From JBEEJZ01 sp041168905 (GTDB lineage: Bacteria; Pseudomonadota; Gammaproteobacteria; Burkholderiales; Burkholderiaceae_C): a DNA stretch of 64,000 nucleotides. Shown here in pieces: positions 1 through 8,351 of the stretch (the stretch's first letter is position 1; the number at the start of each line of letters is the position of its first letter). The position numbers and the translations under genes were made by a program. The stretch spans positions 1-64,000 of the forward strand of contig JBEEJZ010000027.1 in NCBI GenBank assembly GCA_041168905.1, written 5' to 3'. The notes under the pieces are model-generated. The model was not told the origin of the DNA. It saw nothing but the letters and a program-made list of their open reading frames with translations, and searched no databases.

Positions 1-196
1 TGCGCGAACGTCACAGGCCATAGGCGACGTCAACACCCTGCCACTGGAGCTGCAGGGCCTGACCACCACCGTGACCACACCCTCGATTTACGCGCTGGGC
101 ACCGTCACCATGGTGGTTTCCTTTCTGGTCATGGGCCTGGCGATCGGCCTGTCCACTTTGCTGGCCCGACGCCAACGCGCAAGGCACGCCCCATGA
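1..196 (+). CDS. ABC transporter permease, C-terminal end (partial)
   Basis: The frame is open from base 2 to the TGA at 194-196 and gives 64 residues, so the gene begins outside the window. The tail has a short extracytoplasmic stretch followed by one hydrophobic helix (VTMVVSFLVMGLAIGLSTLL) and a basic end (ARRQRARHAP). This is how the last membrane segment of PotC-type permeases of the binding-protein-dependent transport family usually looks. The stop overlaps the start of the next gene as ATGA, which suggests co-translation with the GntR regulator. The substrate cannot be read from this fragment; the permease family is inferred from topology and context. Confidence 0.55.
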   Translation, partial: ARTSQAIGDVNTLPLELQGLTTTVTTPSIYALGTVTMVVSFLVMGLAIGLSTLLARRQRARHAP

Positions 197-906
197 GCGA
201 TTGTGTGGCGCTGACCGAGAACGAGATTTACGAGCGCATGGTGGCCACCATCCTGGACCACCGCCTGCCGCCCGGTACCAAACTGATCGAAGAAAAGCTC
301 GCCAACGCATTTGGCGTGTCGCGCACACGCATACGCCCGGTGCTGGTGCGACTGGCCAATGAGCAGATCGTGACACTCACACCCAACCGGGGTGCCATGG
401 TGGCCCAGCCTACCGAAAAAGAGGCCCGCGAAGTGTTTGAGGTGCGCCGCATGATCGAGCCTACCCTGATCGCCTGCTTCATCGACCAGGCCAGTGCCGA
501 CGACATGGCCGCCCTGCGCCACTGCATAGGCGCCGAAGAACAAGCCCGCAGCCGTGGCGACATGCGCCGCGCCATCCGCCTGTCGGGTGACTTCCATTTG
601 ATGATTGCGCAGGCGTCGCAGCACCAGACGCTGGGCCGCGTCCTGCGCGAACTGGTGTCGCGCACCTCGCTCATTCTGATGACCTACAGCGACAGCCACG
701 CCGCCGCCAAGACCGAAGCGACCTCCTGCGGCTGCCAGGAGCACCGGGCTTTGCTGGATGCGATACGCCTTCGGGACAAGCACGAAAGTAGCCGCCTGAT
801 GCGTGAGCACCTGGACCGTCTGGAGTCCCAGCTTCAATTTTCCGAGGAGCAGGACCACGCCCCGGACCTGCTGACCCTGTTTGGCAAGACGGATGCCCTG
901 CACTGA
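193..906 (+). CDS. GntR-family regulator with FCD ligand-binding domain
   Basis: 237 residues, full length for the FadR/FCD subfamily of GntR regulators. A winged helix-turn-helix fills about residues 8-75 (ERMVATILDHRLPPGTKL, then FGVSRTRIRPVLVRL). The C-terminal all-helical FCD domain keeps the usual metal and ligand positions: Asp and His in SGDFHLMIA, His in CQEHRALLDAI and His in REHLDRL. The start overlaps the preceding permease stop (ATGA). The transporter tail before it and the racemase-like gene 20 bases after it suggest local control of uptake and catabolism of a small organic acid or amide. The inducer is unknown. Confidence 0.9.
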   Translation: MSDCVALTENEIYERMVATILDHRLPPGTKLIEEKLANAFGVSRTRIRPVLVRLANEQIVTLTPNRGAMVAQPTEKEAREVFEVRRMIEPTLIACFIDQASADDMAALRHCIGAEEQARSRGDMRRAIRLSGDFHLMIAQASQHQTLGRVLRELVSRTSLILMTYSDSHAAAKTEATSCGCQEHRALLDAIRLRDKHESSRLMREHLDRLESQLQFSEEQDHAPDLLTLFGKTDALH

Positions 907-926
907 CCCAGACTGAGCCCTACACC

Positions 927-1691
927 ATGGCCCGCCTGCTCATCATCAACCCCAACACCTCTGCGCATGTGAGCCAGTTGTTGCAACACCATGCCGACCA
1001 GGCGGCCGGAACGCTGGCACAGGTACACACCACGACCGCGCGTTTTGGAGCGCCCTACATCGCATGCGAGGCCAGTTTCGCGGTGGCCGGTCATGCCGTG
1101 CTGGATGCGTGGGCGGCTGAAGTGAGCACACATCGCGGCTTCGATGCCGTGCTGATCGGCTGCTTTGGCGACCCTGGCCTGCTGGCCTTGCGCGAGGCCA
1201 GTCCGGTGCCCGTCACCGGCCTGGCCGAGGCGGCTTTTACCCTGGCCGCAGCGCAAGGCAAATTTGCCATCGTGACGGGCGGCACGCGGTGGAAACCCAT
1301 GCTGGAGCGCCTGGCCCAAAGCCTGGGCTTCGATGCACAGCTGGCCGGCGTTCATACCGTGACGCAAAGTGGCGCAGAGCTGGCGCAAGACCCGGTGGCG
1401 GCCAAACGCATCTTGAGCACCGCCTGTGAGCAGGCAGCCAAGCGCTGGGGTGCCAGCACAGTCATTCTGGGTGGTGCTGGCCTGGCGGGTATGGCACAGC
1501 AGATACAGCCCGACCTGAACCTGCCGGTGATCGACAGCGTAATGGCGGGTGTAAAGCAGGCACTGGCCTTGATGCAGACCCCTATTCAGCAAGGCAAGCC
1601 AAGCTTCCATTGCGACTGGCAAGGGCTGTCGGCAGAGATGAATGCCTTGGCTTTGACCCAAGCCTCAGCACCGACCAGCGCCACGCCCTGA
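927..1691 (+). CDS. Asp/Glu/hydantoin racemase-family protein lacking the second catalytic Cys
   Basis: 254 residues. It begins with the family signature LLIINPNTS, and Cys79 lies in IGCFGDPGL, the first catalytic cysteine motif of hydantoin racemases. The second motif, normally GCAGM, reads LGGAGLAGM: residue 183 is Gly (codon GGT at 1473-1475). Two-base racemisation needs both cysteines, so the protein may carry out a one-sided reaction such as decarboxylation or isomerisation, or may have lost activity. It follows the GntR gene by 20 bases on the same strand and probably belongs to the same operon as the upstream permease. Family assignment is sure; the reaction is not. Confidence 0.85.
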   Translation: MARLLIINPNTSAHVSQLLQHHADQAAGTLAQVHTTTARFGAPYIACEASFAVAGHAVLDAWAAEVSTHRGFDAVLIGCFGDPGLLALREASPVPVTGLAEAAFTLAAAQGKFAIVTGGTRWKPMLERLAQSLGFDAQLAGVHTVTQSGAELAQDPVAAKRILSTACEQAAKRWGASTVILGGAGLAGMAQQIQPDLNLPVIDSVMAGVKQALALMQTPIQQGKPSFHCDWQGLSAEMNALALTQASAPTSATP

Positions 1692-1704
1692 AGCCGCTGT
1701 TTGT

Positions 1705-2130
1705 TTACAGCGACAACTGCACGCGGGCACCCAGCAGCAGCAAGCGCTTTTTAAGGCGCGTGACGGCTTTGTCCTTGCTCAGCAGCAGGGCCTGGTGGCT
1801 GACGGCCAGGTCGATAAAGCACTGGTCGTCCGGGTCCTTGCATATCGCCGTGGCACGGGGGGCCGGTTCGTGCAGCTGGGCATGGCGGTCGAAGTGGGCC
1901 AGCACCGTGGCGGCGTCGAGCTGGTAGTAGGTCAGGCGCGGCACGATGTGGGTGTAGGCCAGCACGCGCGCCAGTTCTTCACGCATGTGGGCCGTGGCCA
2001 CCCATAGCAGCTGCCCCTGCTCCAGAGCCAGTCGCACCGGCTTGGCGGCGGCATCGTTGAACACAAACACATCGAGCACGATGTTGGTGTCTAGCACCAC
2101 GCGGGTGATGGCAGGCGTGTCCGAGCTCAT
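1705..2130 (-). CDS. PIN-domain protein, putative toxin ribonuclease
   Basis: 141 residues. The first strand carries the PIN motif VVLDTNIVLDVF with Asp14. A conserved Glu follows in HMREELARVL (51-52), then an acidic cluster KDPDDQCFIDLAV (Asp99, Asp102, Asp107) that would bind Mg/Mn for RNA cleavage. It matches the group annotated as putative toxin-antitoxin toxin component, PIN family. No antitoxin-sized gene lies beside it. It follows the RNA methyltransferase by 23 bases on the same strand and so probably sits at the end of the rpoN transcript. A role as a housekeeping RNase rather than a toxin is equally possible. It is convergent with the racemase-like gene. Confidence 0.85.
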   Translation of the reverse strand: MSSDTPAITRVVLDTNIVLDVFVFNDAAAKPVRLALEQGQLLWVATAHMREELARVLAYTHIVPRLTYYQLDAATVLAHFDRHAQLHEPAPRATAICKDPDDQCFIDLAVSHQALLLSKDKAVTRLKKRLLLLGARVQLSL

Positions 2131-2153
2131 GACGGTGATGGGGTTTGCGAGCG

Positions 2154-3434
2154 TCAGGGGGCTGGCGTGGCCTTGGGCTTGTCACGCGCTGCACCCTTGA
2201 TCATGTCGAAGCGAAACATGCGGCATTCGATGGGGCCGTTCCACATCGGCACGCGGCGCGACTCCTTCAGGCGCATCTTGCTGGGCAGTTTCAGGTCGGG
2301 CGTGAGCACCCAGGCCGTCCAGCCCGAGAAGTTCTTCTTCCAGTGCGTAGCCAGTTGGCTGAAAAACTCGCCGCCATCGTCGGTAACAGCCTGCTCGCGG
2401 GCGCCATAACGACCTTCGCCGCGCTCGTCTGGCCGGGCGTCCACGCGGGCAATACCGCCCACGTCAATGCGCTCGCCGTAAGGAGGGTTCAGCAGCAGCA
2501 CGCCGGGCACAGCGCTGGGTGGCATCCGCTGCAAGGCATCGCCCCCCCGAAACTCGACCACATCGGCCACACCCGCACGCTGGGCGTTGCGCTGGGCAAA
2601 GTCCACCATGCGGTGGGCCACGTCGCTGCCAAACACCAGCGGTGCCTGGCCGGGCGCGGGGCGAACCACGGCTTCGTCCGCCTGTTGTTTGATCTGCGCC
2701 CACACATGGCGCTGAAAGGGCAGGTATTTTTCGAAGGCAAAGCGGCGCAGCGACCCGGGCGCGATGTTGCAGGCGATTTGTGCGGCCTCGATCGCGATGG
2801 TGCCGCTGCCACAGCAGGGGTCGTACAGCGGCAGCAGGTCCTCGTCGCCATCGGCCCAGCCACTGGCTGCCAGCATGGCGGCCGCCAGTGTTTCCTTCAG
2901 GGGGGCATCGCCCTTGTCCTCGCGCCAGCCCCGCTTGAATAACGGCTCGCCCGAGGTATCGATGTAAAGCGAACAGCTATCGGTGGTGAGGTGGGCAAAG
3001 ATACGCACGTCGGGCCACTGGGTGTTCACGTCCGGGCGCACGCCGCCGGCCTTGGCCCGAAAACGGTCGCAGACCGCATCCTTGATCTTGAGAGCCGCAA
3101 AGTTCAGGCTGTTGAGCGGACTGTGCTGCGCCGTGACCTCGATCTTGATGCTTTCGCGCGGGGTGAACCAGATCTCCCAGGCCACTTCGCTGGCGGCGCG
3201 GTACAGGTCCTGCTCGTTTCGGTACTCGGTGTAAGACAGTTGCGCCAACACGCGCTGGGCCAGACGGCTGTGCAGGTTCAGACGCATGGCGTCGCGCCAG
3301 GACGCACGGGCCAGCACACCACCGCGACGCAGCAGCAGGTCCTCGCCCATCAGGCCGGTCAGGCCATGCACCTCGGCAGCCAGATAGTCCTCCACGCCAG
3401 CGGCGCAGGGCAAAAACAGTTGAAGTTGATTCAC
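2154..3434 (-). CDS. THUMP-domain class I SAM-dependent RNA methyltransferase (RlmL N-half type)
   Basis: 426 residues from a GTG at 3434, chosen because the sequence then opens with NQLQLFLPCAAGVEDYL, the usual beginning of this family; an upstream ATG would overlap rpoN. A ferredoxin-like and THUMP region spans roughly residues 1-160. Then come the motif FKRGWR with APLKETLAAAML, the SAM-binding motif DPCCGSGTIAIEAA and the catalytic NPPYGERI motif of guanine-N2 methyltransferases. It corresponds to the RlmL half of the E. coli RlmKL fusion, which modifies 23S rRNA G2445; no RlmK half is attached. It lies 29 bases after rpoN on the same strand. No clear ribosome binding site precedes the GTG. 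Confidence 0.88.
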   Translation of the reverse strand: MNQLQLFLPCAAGVEDYLAAEVHGLTGLMGEDLLLRRGGVLARASWRDAMRLNLHSRLAQRVLAQLSYTEYRNEQDLYRAASEVAWEIWFTPRESIKIEVTAQHSPLNSLNFAALKIKDAVCDRFRAKAGGVRPDVNTQWPDVRIFAHLTTDSCSLYIDTSGEPLFKRGWREDKGDAPLKETLAAAMLAASGWADGDEDLLPLYDPCCGSGTIAIEAAQIACNIAPGSLRRFAFEKYLPFQRHVWAQIKQQADEAVVRPAPGQAPLVFGSDVAHRMVDFAQRNAQRAGVADVVEFRGGDALQRMPPSAVPGVLLLNPPYGERIDVGGIARVDARPDERGEGRYGAREQAVTDDGGEFFSQLATHWKKNFSGWTAWVLTPDLKLPSKMRLKESRRVPMWNGPIECRMFRFDMIKGAARDKPKATPAP

Positions 3435-3463
3435 AAAATATCCGGGAAAAAGGCCAGGGCGGG

Positions 3464-5056
3464 CTACAGGGCCTTGCGCAAACTGGCGGGGGCGATCTTG
3501 AGGGCCTCGCGGTATTTGGCCACAGTGCGGCGGGCACATTCAATGCCCTGCTCCTTGAGCATGTCGGAGATCTGGTTGTCGCTCAGGGGCTTTTTGCTGC
3601 TTTCGCTGGCCACAAACTGTTTGATAAGTGCCCGCACCGCCGTGCTGGACGCGCTGCCGCCCGACTCGGTGCCCAGACCCGAACCAAAAAAGTACTTCAG
3701 CTCGAAAGTGCCAAAGGGCGTGGCCATGTACTTGGCGGTGGTGACGCGGCTGATGGTGGACTCGTGCAGGCCCAGTTCATCGGCAATTTCACGCAGCACC
3801 AGCGGGCGCATGGCCAGCTCGCCGTGCATGAAGAAATTCTTCTGACGCTCGACGATGGCATTGCTGACGCGCTGTATGGTCTCGAAGCGCTGCTGGATGT
3901 TCTTGATGAACCAGCGCGCCTCCTGCAAGCGCTGCTGCAGTGCGGCATTGGCAGAGGCTTCGCGCCCGCCGCCACGATGTTGCTTGAGGGCATTGGCGTA
4001 GATGTCGTGCACCCGTAAGCGCGGCATCACATCCGGGTTGATTTGCACCCTGAACCGCTGGCTGGCACCCTTGCCCACGCTGGTCACCAGCACATCGGGC
4101 ACCACGATGTTGCGCTCCACATCGACAAACCTGCGGCCCGGCTTGGGCTCCAGCCGGCCGATGAGTGCAATGGCTTCGCGCGTGTCGGCGTCGCTGCCAC
4201 CGCACAGCTGGACCAGCCGCTTGATGTCGCGGCGGGCCAACAAGTCCATGGGTTGAGCGCAGATCTTCAGCGCCAGTGCCAACAGGACCGCCTGGTGCGC
4301 ATCCAAGGCCTCTGCTTTTTGCAGGGTGCGCAATTGCAGCGACAGACACTCGCCCAGGTCTCTGGCTCCGACGCCCACAGGCTCCAGGTGGTGCAGCAAG
4401 CCCAGGGCCACGGTGAAGTGATGCACCAGCTCGTCGACCTGCTCGGTGTTCTGGGGGCCGGCCAGGCCTTCGGCCAAGGAATGCAAGCTATCTTCCAGGT
4501 AGCCGTCGTCGTTGAGCGACTCAATCAGGAAGCTCAACGCGGCCCGGTCTTCGGCGCTCAGGCGCAGGCTCAGGGCCTGGCGGTGCAAAAAGCTCTGCAA
4601 GGACTCCTGGCTGCGCGCCAGCTCGGTGGCATCGACGTCGTCCTCGGTGGCCGCGCCGTCGCGTGCGCGGGCGTCACCGCCCCACTCGCTGTCGTCGGGC
4701 GACATGTCCACGGTGCCGTCGCCCTCCCAGCTGGGCTCGTCCTGGGCAGTCAGGGGCGTTGCATCGCTGTCTGTGGTGGTGCTGACACCCGAGTCGCCGG
4801 CATAGTCTGATGAACCCGAGGCGGCCCACTCGGACTCCCGATCGTCATCACGCACCCGCTCGTCGGCTTGCCGCAGCCCGAACTCCTCGCGCGGCGCCTC
4901 ATCCGCCCCCAACTCCAGAAAGGGGTTGTCGTCTAGCATCTGCTCGACCTCCTGCCCCAGCTCCAGCGTGGACAGTTGCAGCAAGCGGATGGACTGCTGC
5001 AACTGAGGCGTGAGCGCCAGATGCTGCGAAACCCGTAGCGAGAGCCCTTGTTTCAT
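3464..5056 (-). CDS. rpoN: RNA polymerase sigma-54 factor
   Basis: 530 residues, starting at the ATG at 5056 (MKQGLSLRVSQHLALTPQLQ), the canonical glutamine-rich region I that contacts activators. An acidic region II follows at about residues 50-140, then the core-binding domain, the helix-turn-helix (LHESTISRVTTAKYM) and, near the C-terminus, the RpoN box ARRTVAKYRE that reads the -24 element. It directs core polymerase to -24/-12 promoters that need AAA+ activators. The start is 2 bases after the lptB stop, so the two genes are translationally coupled. The lptA-lptB-rpoN order is usual in proteobacteria. No AAA+ sigma-54 activator is encoded in this window. Confidence 0.97.
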   Translation of the reverse strand: MKQGLSLRVSQHLALTPQLQQSIRLLQLSTLELGQEVEQMLDDNPFLELGADEAPREEFGLRQADERVRDDDRESEWAASGSSDYAGDSGVSTTTDSDATPLTAQDEPSWEGDGTVDMSPDDSEWGGDARARDGAATEDDVDATELARSQESLQSFLHRQALSLRLSAEDRAALSFLIESLNDDGYLEDSLHSLAEGLAGPQNTEQVDELVHHFTVALGLLHHLEPVGVGARDLGECLSLQLRTLQKAEALDAHQAVLLALALKICAQPMDLLARRDIKRLVQLCGGSDADTREAIALIGRLEPKPGRRFVDVERNIVVPDVLVTSVGKGASQRFRVQINPDVMPRLRVHDIYANALKQHRGGGREASANAALQQRLQEARWFIKNIQQRFETIQRVSNAIVERQKNFFMHGELAMRPLVLREIADELGLHESTISRVTTAKYMATPFGTFELKYFFGSGLGTESGGSASSTAVRALIKQFVASESSKKPLSDNQISDMLKEQGIECARRTVAKYREALKIAPASLRKAL

Positions 5057-5058
5057 GC

Positions 5059-5871
5059 TCACATTTTGAAGTGTTCGCCCAGGTACACCCGGCGCACATC
5101 GGCGTTGTTCACGATGTCTGCGGGGGTGCCTTGGGCCAGCACATGGCCATCGCTGATGATGTAGGCGTGGTCGCAAATCCCCAGGGTTTCGCGCACGTTG
5201 TGGTCGGTGATCAACACACCGATGCCACGGCCTTTCAGGAAACTGATGATGCGCTGAATCTCGATCACGGCAATCGGGTCTATGCCTGCAAAAGGCTCAT
5301 CCAGCAGAATGAAACGCGGGTTGGTAGCCAGGGCACGGGCAATTTCGACACGGCGACGCTCGCCGCCCGACAGCGCCAAGGCCGGCGAATCACGCAGGTG
5401 GTCCACGCGCAAATCACGCAGCAGGGTTTCCAGGCGCTCTTCCAACTGGGCCTTACGCAAGGGTCGGCCGGCAGCGTCGTGCTGCAACTCCAGCACGGCA
5501 CGCACGTTTTCCTGCACATTGAGCTTGCGGAAAATCGAGGCCTCTTGCGGCAAGTAGCTCAGACCCAGACGCGCGCGCCGGTGAATGGGCAGGCGCTCCA
5601 CGTTGTGGCCATCGATCAGAATCTCGCCGGCACCCGCACGCACCAGGCCCACGATCATGTAAAACGAGGTGGTCTTGCCGGCACCGTTGGGGCCGAGCAG
5701 TCCGACCACCTCACCCCGGCGCACCATGAGCGACACGTCCTTGACGACCTGGCGGCTGCCATATGCTTTTTGCAGATGACGGGCCTCGAGCTGACTACTC
5801 ATCGCCTCAGGCGACAAGCCCGCGTCAGGGGCGGCGGACAAGTCCGCCAATTCAGGGCGAGCAGCACTCAC
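5059..5871 (-). CDS. lptB: LPS export ABC transporter ATP-binding protein LptB
   Basis: 270 residues from the GTG at 5871, whose GTGA overlaps the lptA stop. An internal ATG at 5802 (MSSQLEARHLQKAYG) would give 247 residues, closer to the roughly 240 usual for LptB, and may be the real start. Walker A is GPNGAGKTT (60-68), the signature is LSGGERRRVEIARAL, and Walker B is FILLDEPFAGIDP with the switch His in TDHNVRET. LptB powers LptFG extraction of lipopolysaccharide from the inner membrane. It sits between lptA and rpoN in one operon. The lptF, lptG and lptC genes are not in the window. Confidence 0.96.
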   Translation of the reverse strand: MSAARPELADLSAAPDAGLSPEAMSSQLEARHLQKAYGSRQVVKDVSLMVRRGEVVGLLGPNGAGKTTSFYMIVGLVRAGAGEILIDGHNVERLPIHRRARLGLSYLPQEASIFRKLNVQENVRAVLELQHDAAGRPLRKAQLEERLETLLRDLRVDHLRDSPALALSGGERRRVEIARALATNPRFILLDEPFAGIDPIAVIEIQRIISFLKGRGIGVLITDHNVRETLGICDHAYIISDGHVLAQGTPADIVNNADVRRVYLGEHFKM

Positions 5872-6491
5872 TTGGCAGCACCTTCAAGCGCGGTGCTGGG
5901 CTTCAAAGTGGGCGCGGGCCCCGCCGGTGCCGGCTTGGCCGCTGCGTCGGCAGCAGCAGCGGGCGTCAGCATGGCTCGCACGCGGCCGCCCGGGCCGGTG
6001 GGGCTGCCGCTGGCAGCCCCCTTGTCAATGGTGAACACCTCGGTGCTGTTGTCGTAAACGATCAGCCCGCCGGTCATCTCGTCATTCAAAACGGCGCCCT
6101 TGTAGCGGCGCAGCTGAGCACGGCCGATGAACTTGACCGTGTCGGCCTTGCCGTTGTAGTCGATGGTCTCGCCCTCGCCTTCAATGAACTCGTCCAGCCC
6201 TTCGCGCTTTTGCCGAAAGTAGGCCAGCTTGCCGGGCTCGGCCTTAACCAGGCCAAATTGGTTGCCATCCGGGTCCTGGCGCACCGTGAGCTGGGCACCG
6301 CGAATGATGATGGTGCCCTTGGTCAACACCACCTTGCCGGTGAACACGCTGGTTTGCTGCAGATCGTCGTAACGCAGGGCGTCGGCTTCCACATTCATGG
6401 GCTTGTTGCGGTCGGCCTTCTCAGCCAAGGCCGCACCGCAACACAAGGCAGTGACCAGGACCAGCAACAGTGACGCGGGGGGTATTTTCAT
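5868..6491 (-). CDS. lptA: LPS transport periplasmic protein LptA
   Basis: 207 residues. The ATG at 6491 was chosen because it begins a signal peptide (MKIPPASLLLVLVTALCCGAALA) cut before EKADRNKPMNVEADALRYDD, the first beta-strands of the OstA/LptA fold. The repeats that follow (TSVFTGKVVLTKGTIIIRGAQL) form the beta-jellyroll that bridges lipopolysaccharide across the periplasm. The last 40 residues are Ala/Pro-rich, as in other beta-proteobacterial forms. It overlaps lptB by 4 bases. The usual upstream partners kdsC and lptC are absent: the next gene upstream, 132 bases away, is a sugar dehydrogenase. A promoter of its own in 6492-6623 is therefore likely. Confidence 0.93.
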   Translation of the reverse strand: MKIPPASLLLVLVTALCCGAALAEKADRNKPMNVEADALRYDDLQQTSVFTGKVVLTKGTIIIRGAQLTVRQDPDGNQFGLVKAEPGKLAYFRQKREGLDEFIEGEGETIDYNGKADTVKFIGRAQLRRYKGAVLNDEMTGGLIVYDNSTEVFTIDKGAASGSPTGPGGRVRAMLTPAAAADAAAKPAPAGPAPTLKPSTALEGAAK

Positions 6492-6623
6492 AAGGCACGA
6501 ATCTTGCTCAAGGGCGCAACGGGGTGGATTGTAGCGGTCACTTGACCCCGAAGCGCACCCAGACCGCATGGTGACTGGATGGGGCAGACTCCCTCTTGCG
6601 GGGCCGCAAACGAGATGCCGGTA

Positions 6624-7400
6624 TCAGCTCAGTGCGCGGTCCAGGTGGGTGTAACCGCCATCGGCAAACACCCATTGACCGGTGGTGTGGGACGCTGCCG
6701 GCGACAGCAGAAACACGGCGCTGTTGGCCATCTCCTGGGCCGTGGTCATGCGGTGTCCCAGGGGAATCCTGCGGGTGATGTGGGCCAGCTTTTCTTCGGG
6801 GTTCTCAAAACCATCCAGCCAGCGCTGGTACAGGGGCGTCATGACCTCTGCTGGAATGACCGCATTCACCCGGACACCGAACGGTGCCAGCGAAGCGGCC
6901 CATTCGCGGGTCAGAGCCAGTTGCGCCCCCTTGGCGGCGGTGTAGCCACTGGTGTCCCCCTGGCCGGTGATGGCAGTCTTGGACGAAACATTGACGATCG
7001 CACCGCGCGTGGCCTTGAGGTGCGGCTCGCAGTAGTGCGCCATCACATAGCAGTGAATCAGGTTCTTTTCGAGTGAGGCGACGAAAGCATCGCGCCCCGC
7101 ACCCAGTCCCACGCTGTCGTTGATACCCGCGTTGTTGACCAAGCCGTCGATGCGGCCGAAGCGCTCCACGGTTGTGGCCACGGCATCTCGGCAGGCGGGC
7201 TCGTCGCGCAGGTCGAGTTGCACAAACAAATGGCGAGGCTGCAGAGCCTGCAACTCGGCCGCAAATTCGGCCGGCATCGGGTCACGCCCCAGAATGACCG
7301 GCATGGCGCCCTCACCCGCCAGGGTCAGACTGATGGCGGCACCGATGCCGCTGGCCCCGCCCGTGACGATGAACACCTTGTCCTGGAGTTGAAGATCCAT
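6624..7400 (-). CDS. SDR-family oxidoreductase, probable L-fucose dehydrogenase
   Basis: 258 residues from the ATG at 7400 (MDLQLQDKVFIVTGG). The Rossmann motif is TGGASGIG and NNAG follows. The catalytic Ser lies in NVSSKTAITGQG and the YxxxK pair in SGYTAAKGAQLALTREW. The C-terminus ends FADGGYTHLDRALS, closely like my recollection of the L-fucose dehydrogenases of Burkholderia, which oxidise L-fucose to L-fuconolactone in the non-phosphorylating pathway. The gene just upstream on the same strand is a fuconolactonase-type amidohydrolase, which supports this. No fuconate dehydratase or sugar transporter lies nearby. Substrate is inferred; family and cofactor binding are certain. Confidence 0.85.
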   Translation of the reverse strand: MDLQLQDKVFIVTGGASGIGAAISLTLAGEGAMPVILGRDPMPAEFAAELQALQPRHLFVQLDLRDEPACRDAVATTVERFGRIDGLVNNAGINDSVGLGAGRDAFVASLEKNLIHCYVMAHYCEPHLKATRGAIVNVSSKTAITGQGDTSGYTAAKGAQLALTREWAASLAPFGVRVNAVIPAEVMTPLYQRWLDGFENPEEKLAHITRRIPLGHRMTTAQEMANSAVFLLSPAASHTTGQWVFADGGYTHLDRALS

Positions 7401-7446
7401 GTCGGGCCTTGTCAGTTCGATAGGGAGAATTGTCGATGCCGGCGCG

Positions 7447-8328
7447 CTACAGCCGCAAGCCGTAGCAGCGCACGGCATTGCCGCCCCAGAGGGCAGCCTG
7501 CTCAGCGTCGCTCAGACGGTCTTGCACCCAATCCTGCACGATGGCATGGACCTGATCGTAGTGGGCCGCGAGTTCACACACCGGCCAGTCAGAACCAAAC
7601 ATCAGGCGCTGCGGACCAAAGGCGTCCAGTGCCTCGTCCAGACAGGCACGCATGGCACGGTGATCGCGCTCGCTCAAGCCACCACGGGCCTGCGCGGCCT
7701 GCCAGTCAGCCTCCGTGACCAGCCCGGACAACTTGCACATCACATGCGGCAAGGCAGCCATTTCCCGCACGGCGGCACGCCAGTTAGCCTCCACCTCGGG
7801 CCGGACCCACCAGTCTCGAATACAGGGTTTGCCCAGGTGATCCAGCACCAGCCAGTGCTGGTCGTGGCGAGCACAAAACGCCCGCACATCGGGCAACTGG
7901 TGATCAAACACCAGCACGTCGTACACCAGGCCGCGCGCCTGCAACAGCGGCAAAGCCTGCTGCACGCCCGGCTGCGCCAGCCAGGCCGGCACCGAACCCT
8001 CATCTTGCAAAATATGCCGAAAACCGCGCAGCAGGGGCTCATCCTGCCAGCGCTCCAGGCGCTTTGCCAGGTCAGGTGCCGCCAGATCCACCCAGCCAAC
8101 CACACCCGCCACATGGGCGTGGCTACTGGCTTGCTGCAGCAGGAAATCGGTTTCCGCCGCGTCCGTGCGCGCCTGCACCAAGACGGAAGTCGTGACACCG
8201 CAGGTCTGCATGGCAGGCAGAACGTCGGCGGGCAGTCGATCCTGGGCCAAGGTTGTCATGGCCGGACTGATCCACGGAAAGGCCGCTGGCTCGTAACGCC
8301 AGTGATGCTGATGCGTGTCGATCTTCAC
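7447..8328 (-). CDS. Amidohydrolase-2 family lactonase, probable L-fuconolactonase
   Basis: 293 residues from a GTG at 8328, preceded by a good ribosome binding site (AAGAGGG, about 6 bases before the start). It opens with the metal-binding motif IDTHQHHWR of the amidohydrolase-2 superfamily and keeps WLVLDHLGKP and FGSDWPV, the later metal ligands including the final Asp. These match the COG3618 sugar lactonase group, which hydrolyses L-fuconolactone and related aldonolactones in the cytoplasm. The dehydrogenase that would supply the lactone begins 46 bases downstream. The pair lies between dsbA and lptA on the same strand, an unusual place for a sugar pathway. Confidence 0.83.
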   Translation of the reverse strand: MKIDTHQHHWRYEPAAFPWISPAMTTLAQDRLPADVLPAMQTCGVTTSVLVQARTDAAETDFLLQQASSHAHVAGVVGWVDLAAPDLAKRLERWQDEPLLRGFRHILQDEGSVPAWLAQPGVQQALPLLQARGLVYDVLVFDHQLPDVRAFCARHDQHWLVLDHLGKPCIRDWWVRPEVEANWRAAVREMAALPHVMCKLSGLVTEADWQAAQARGGLSERDHRAMRACLDEALDAFGPQRLMFGSDWPVCELAAHYDQVHAIVQDWVQDRLSDAEQAALWGGNAVRCYGLRL

Positions 8329-8351
8329 GGGCAGCCCTCTTTGCACTTGCC

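Noticed and set aside
1695..1712. Six-base hairpin (CGCTGT / ACAGCG) at the racemase/PIN convergence
   Set aside because: Short stem, no T-run, and it overlaps the coding end of the PIN gene.
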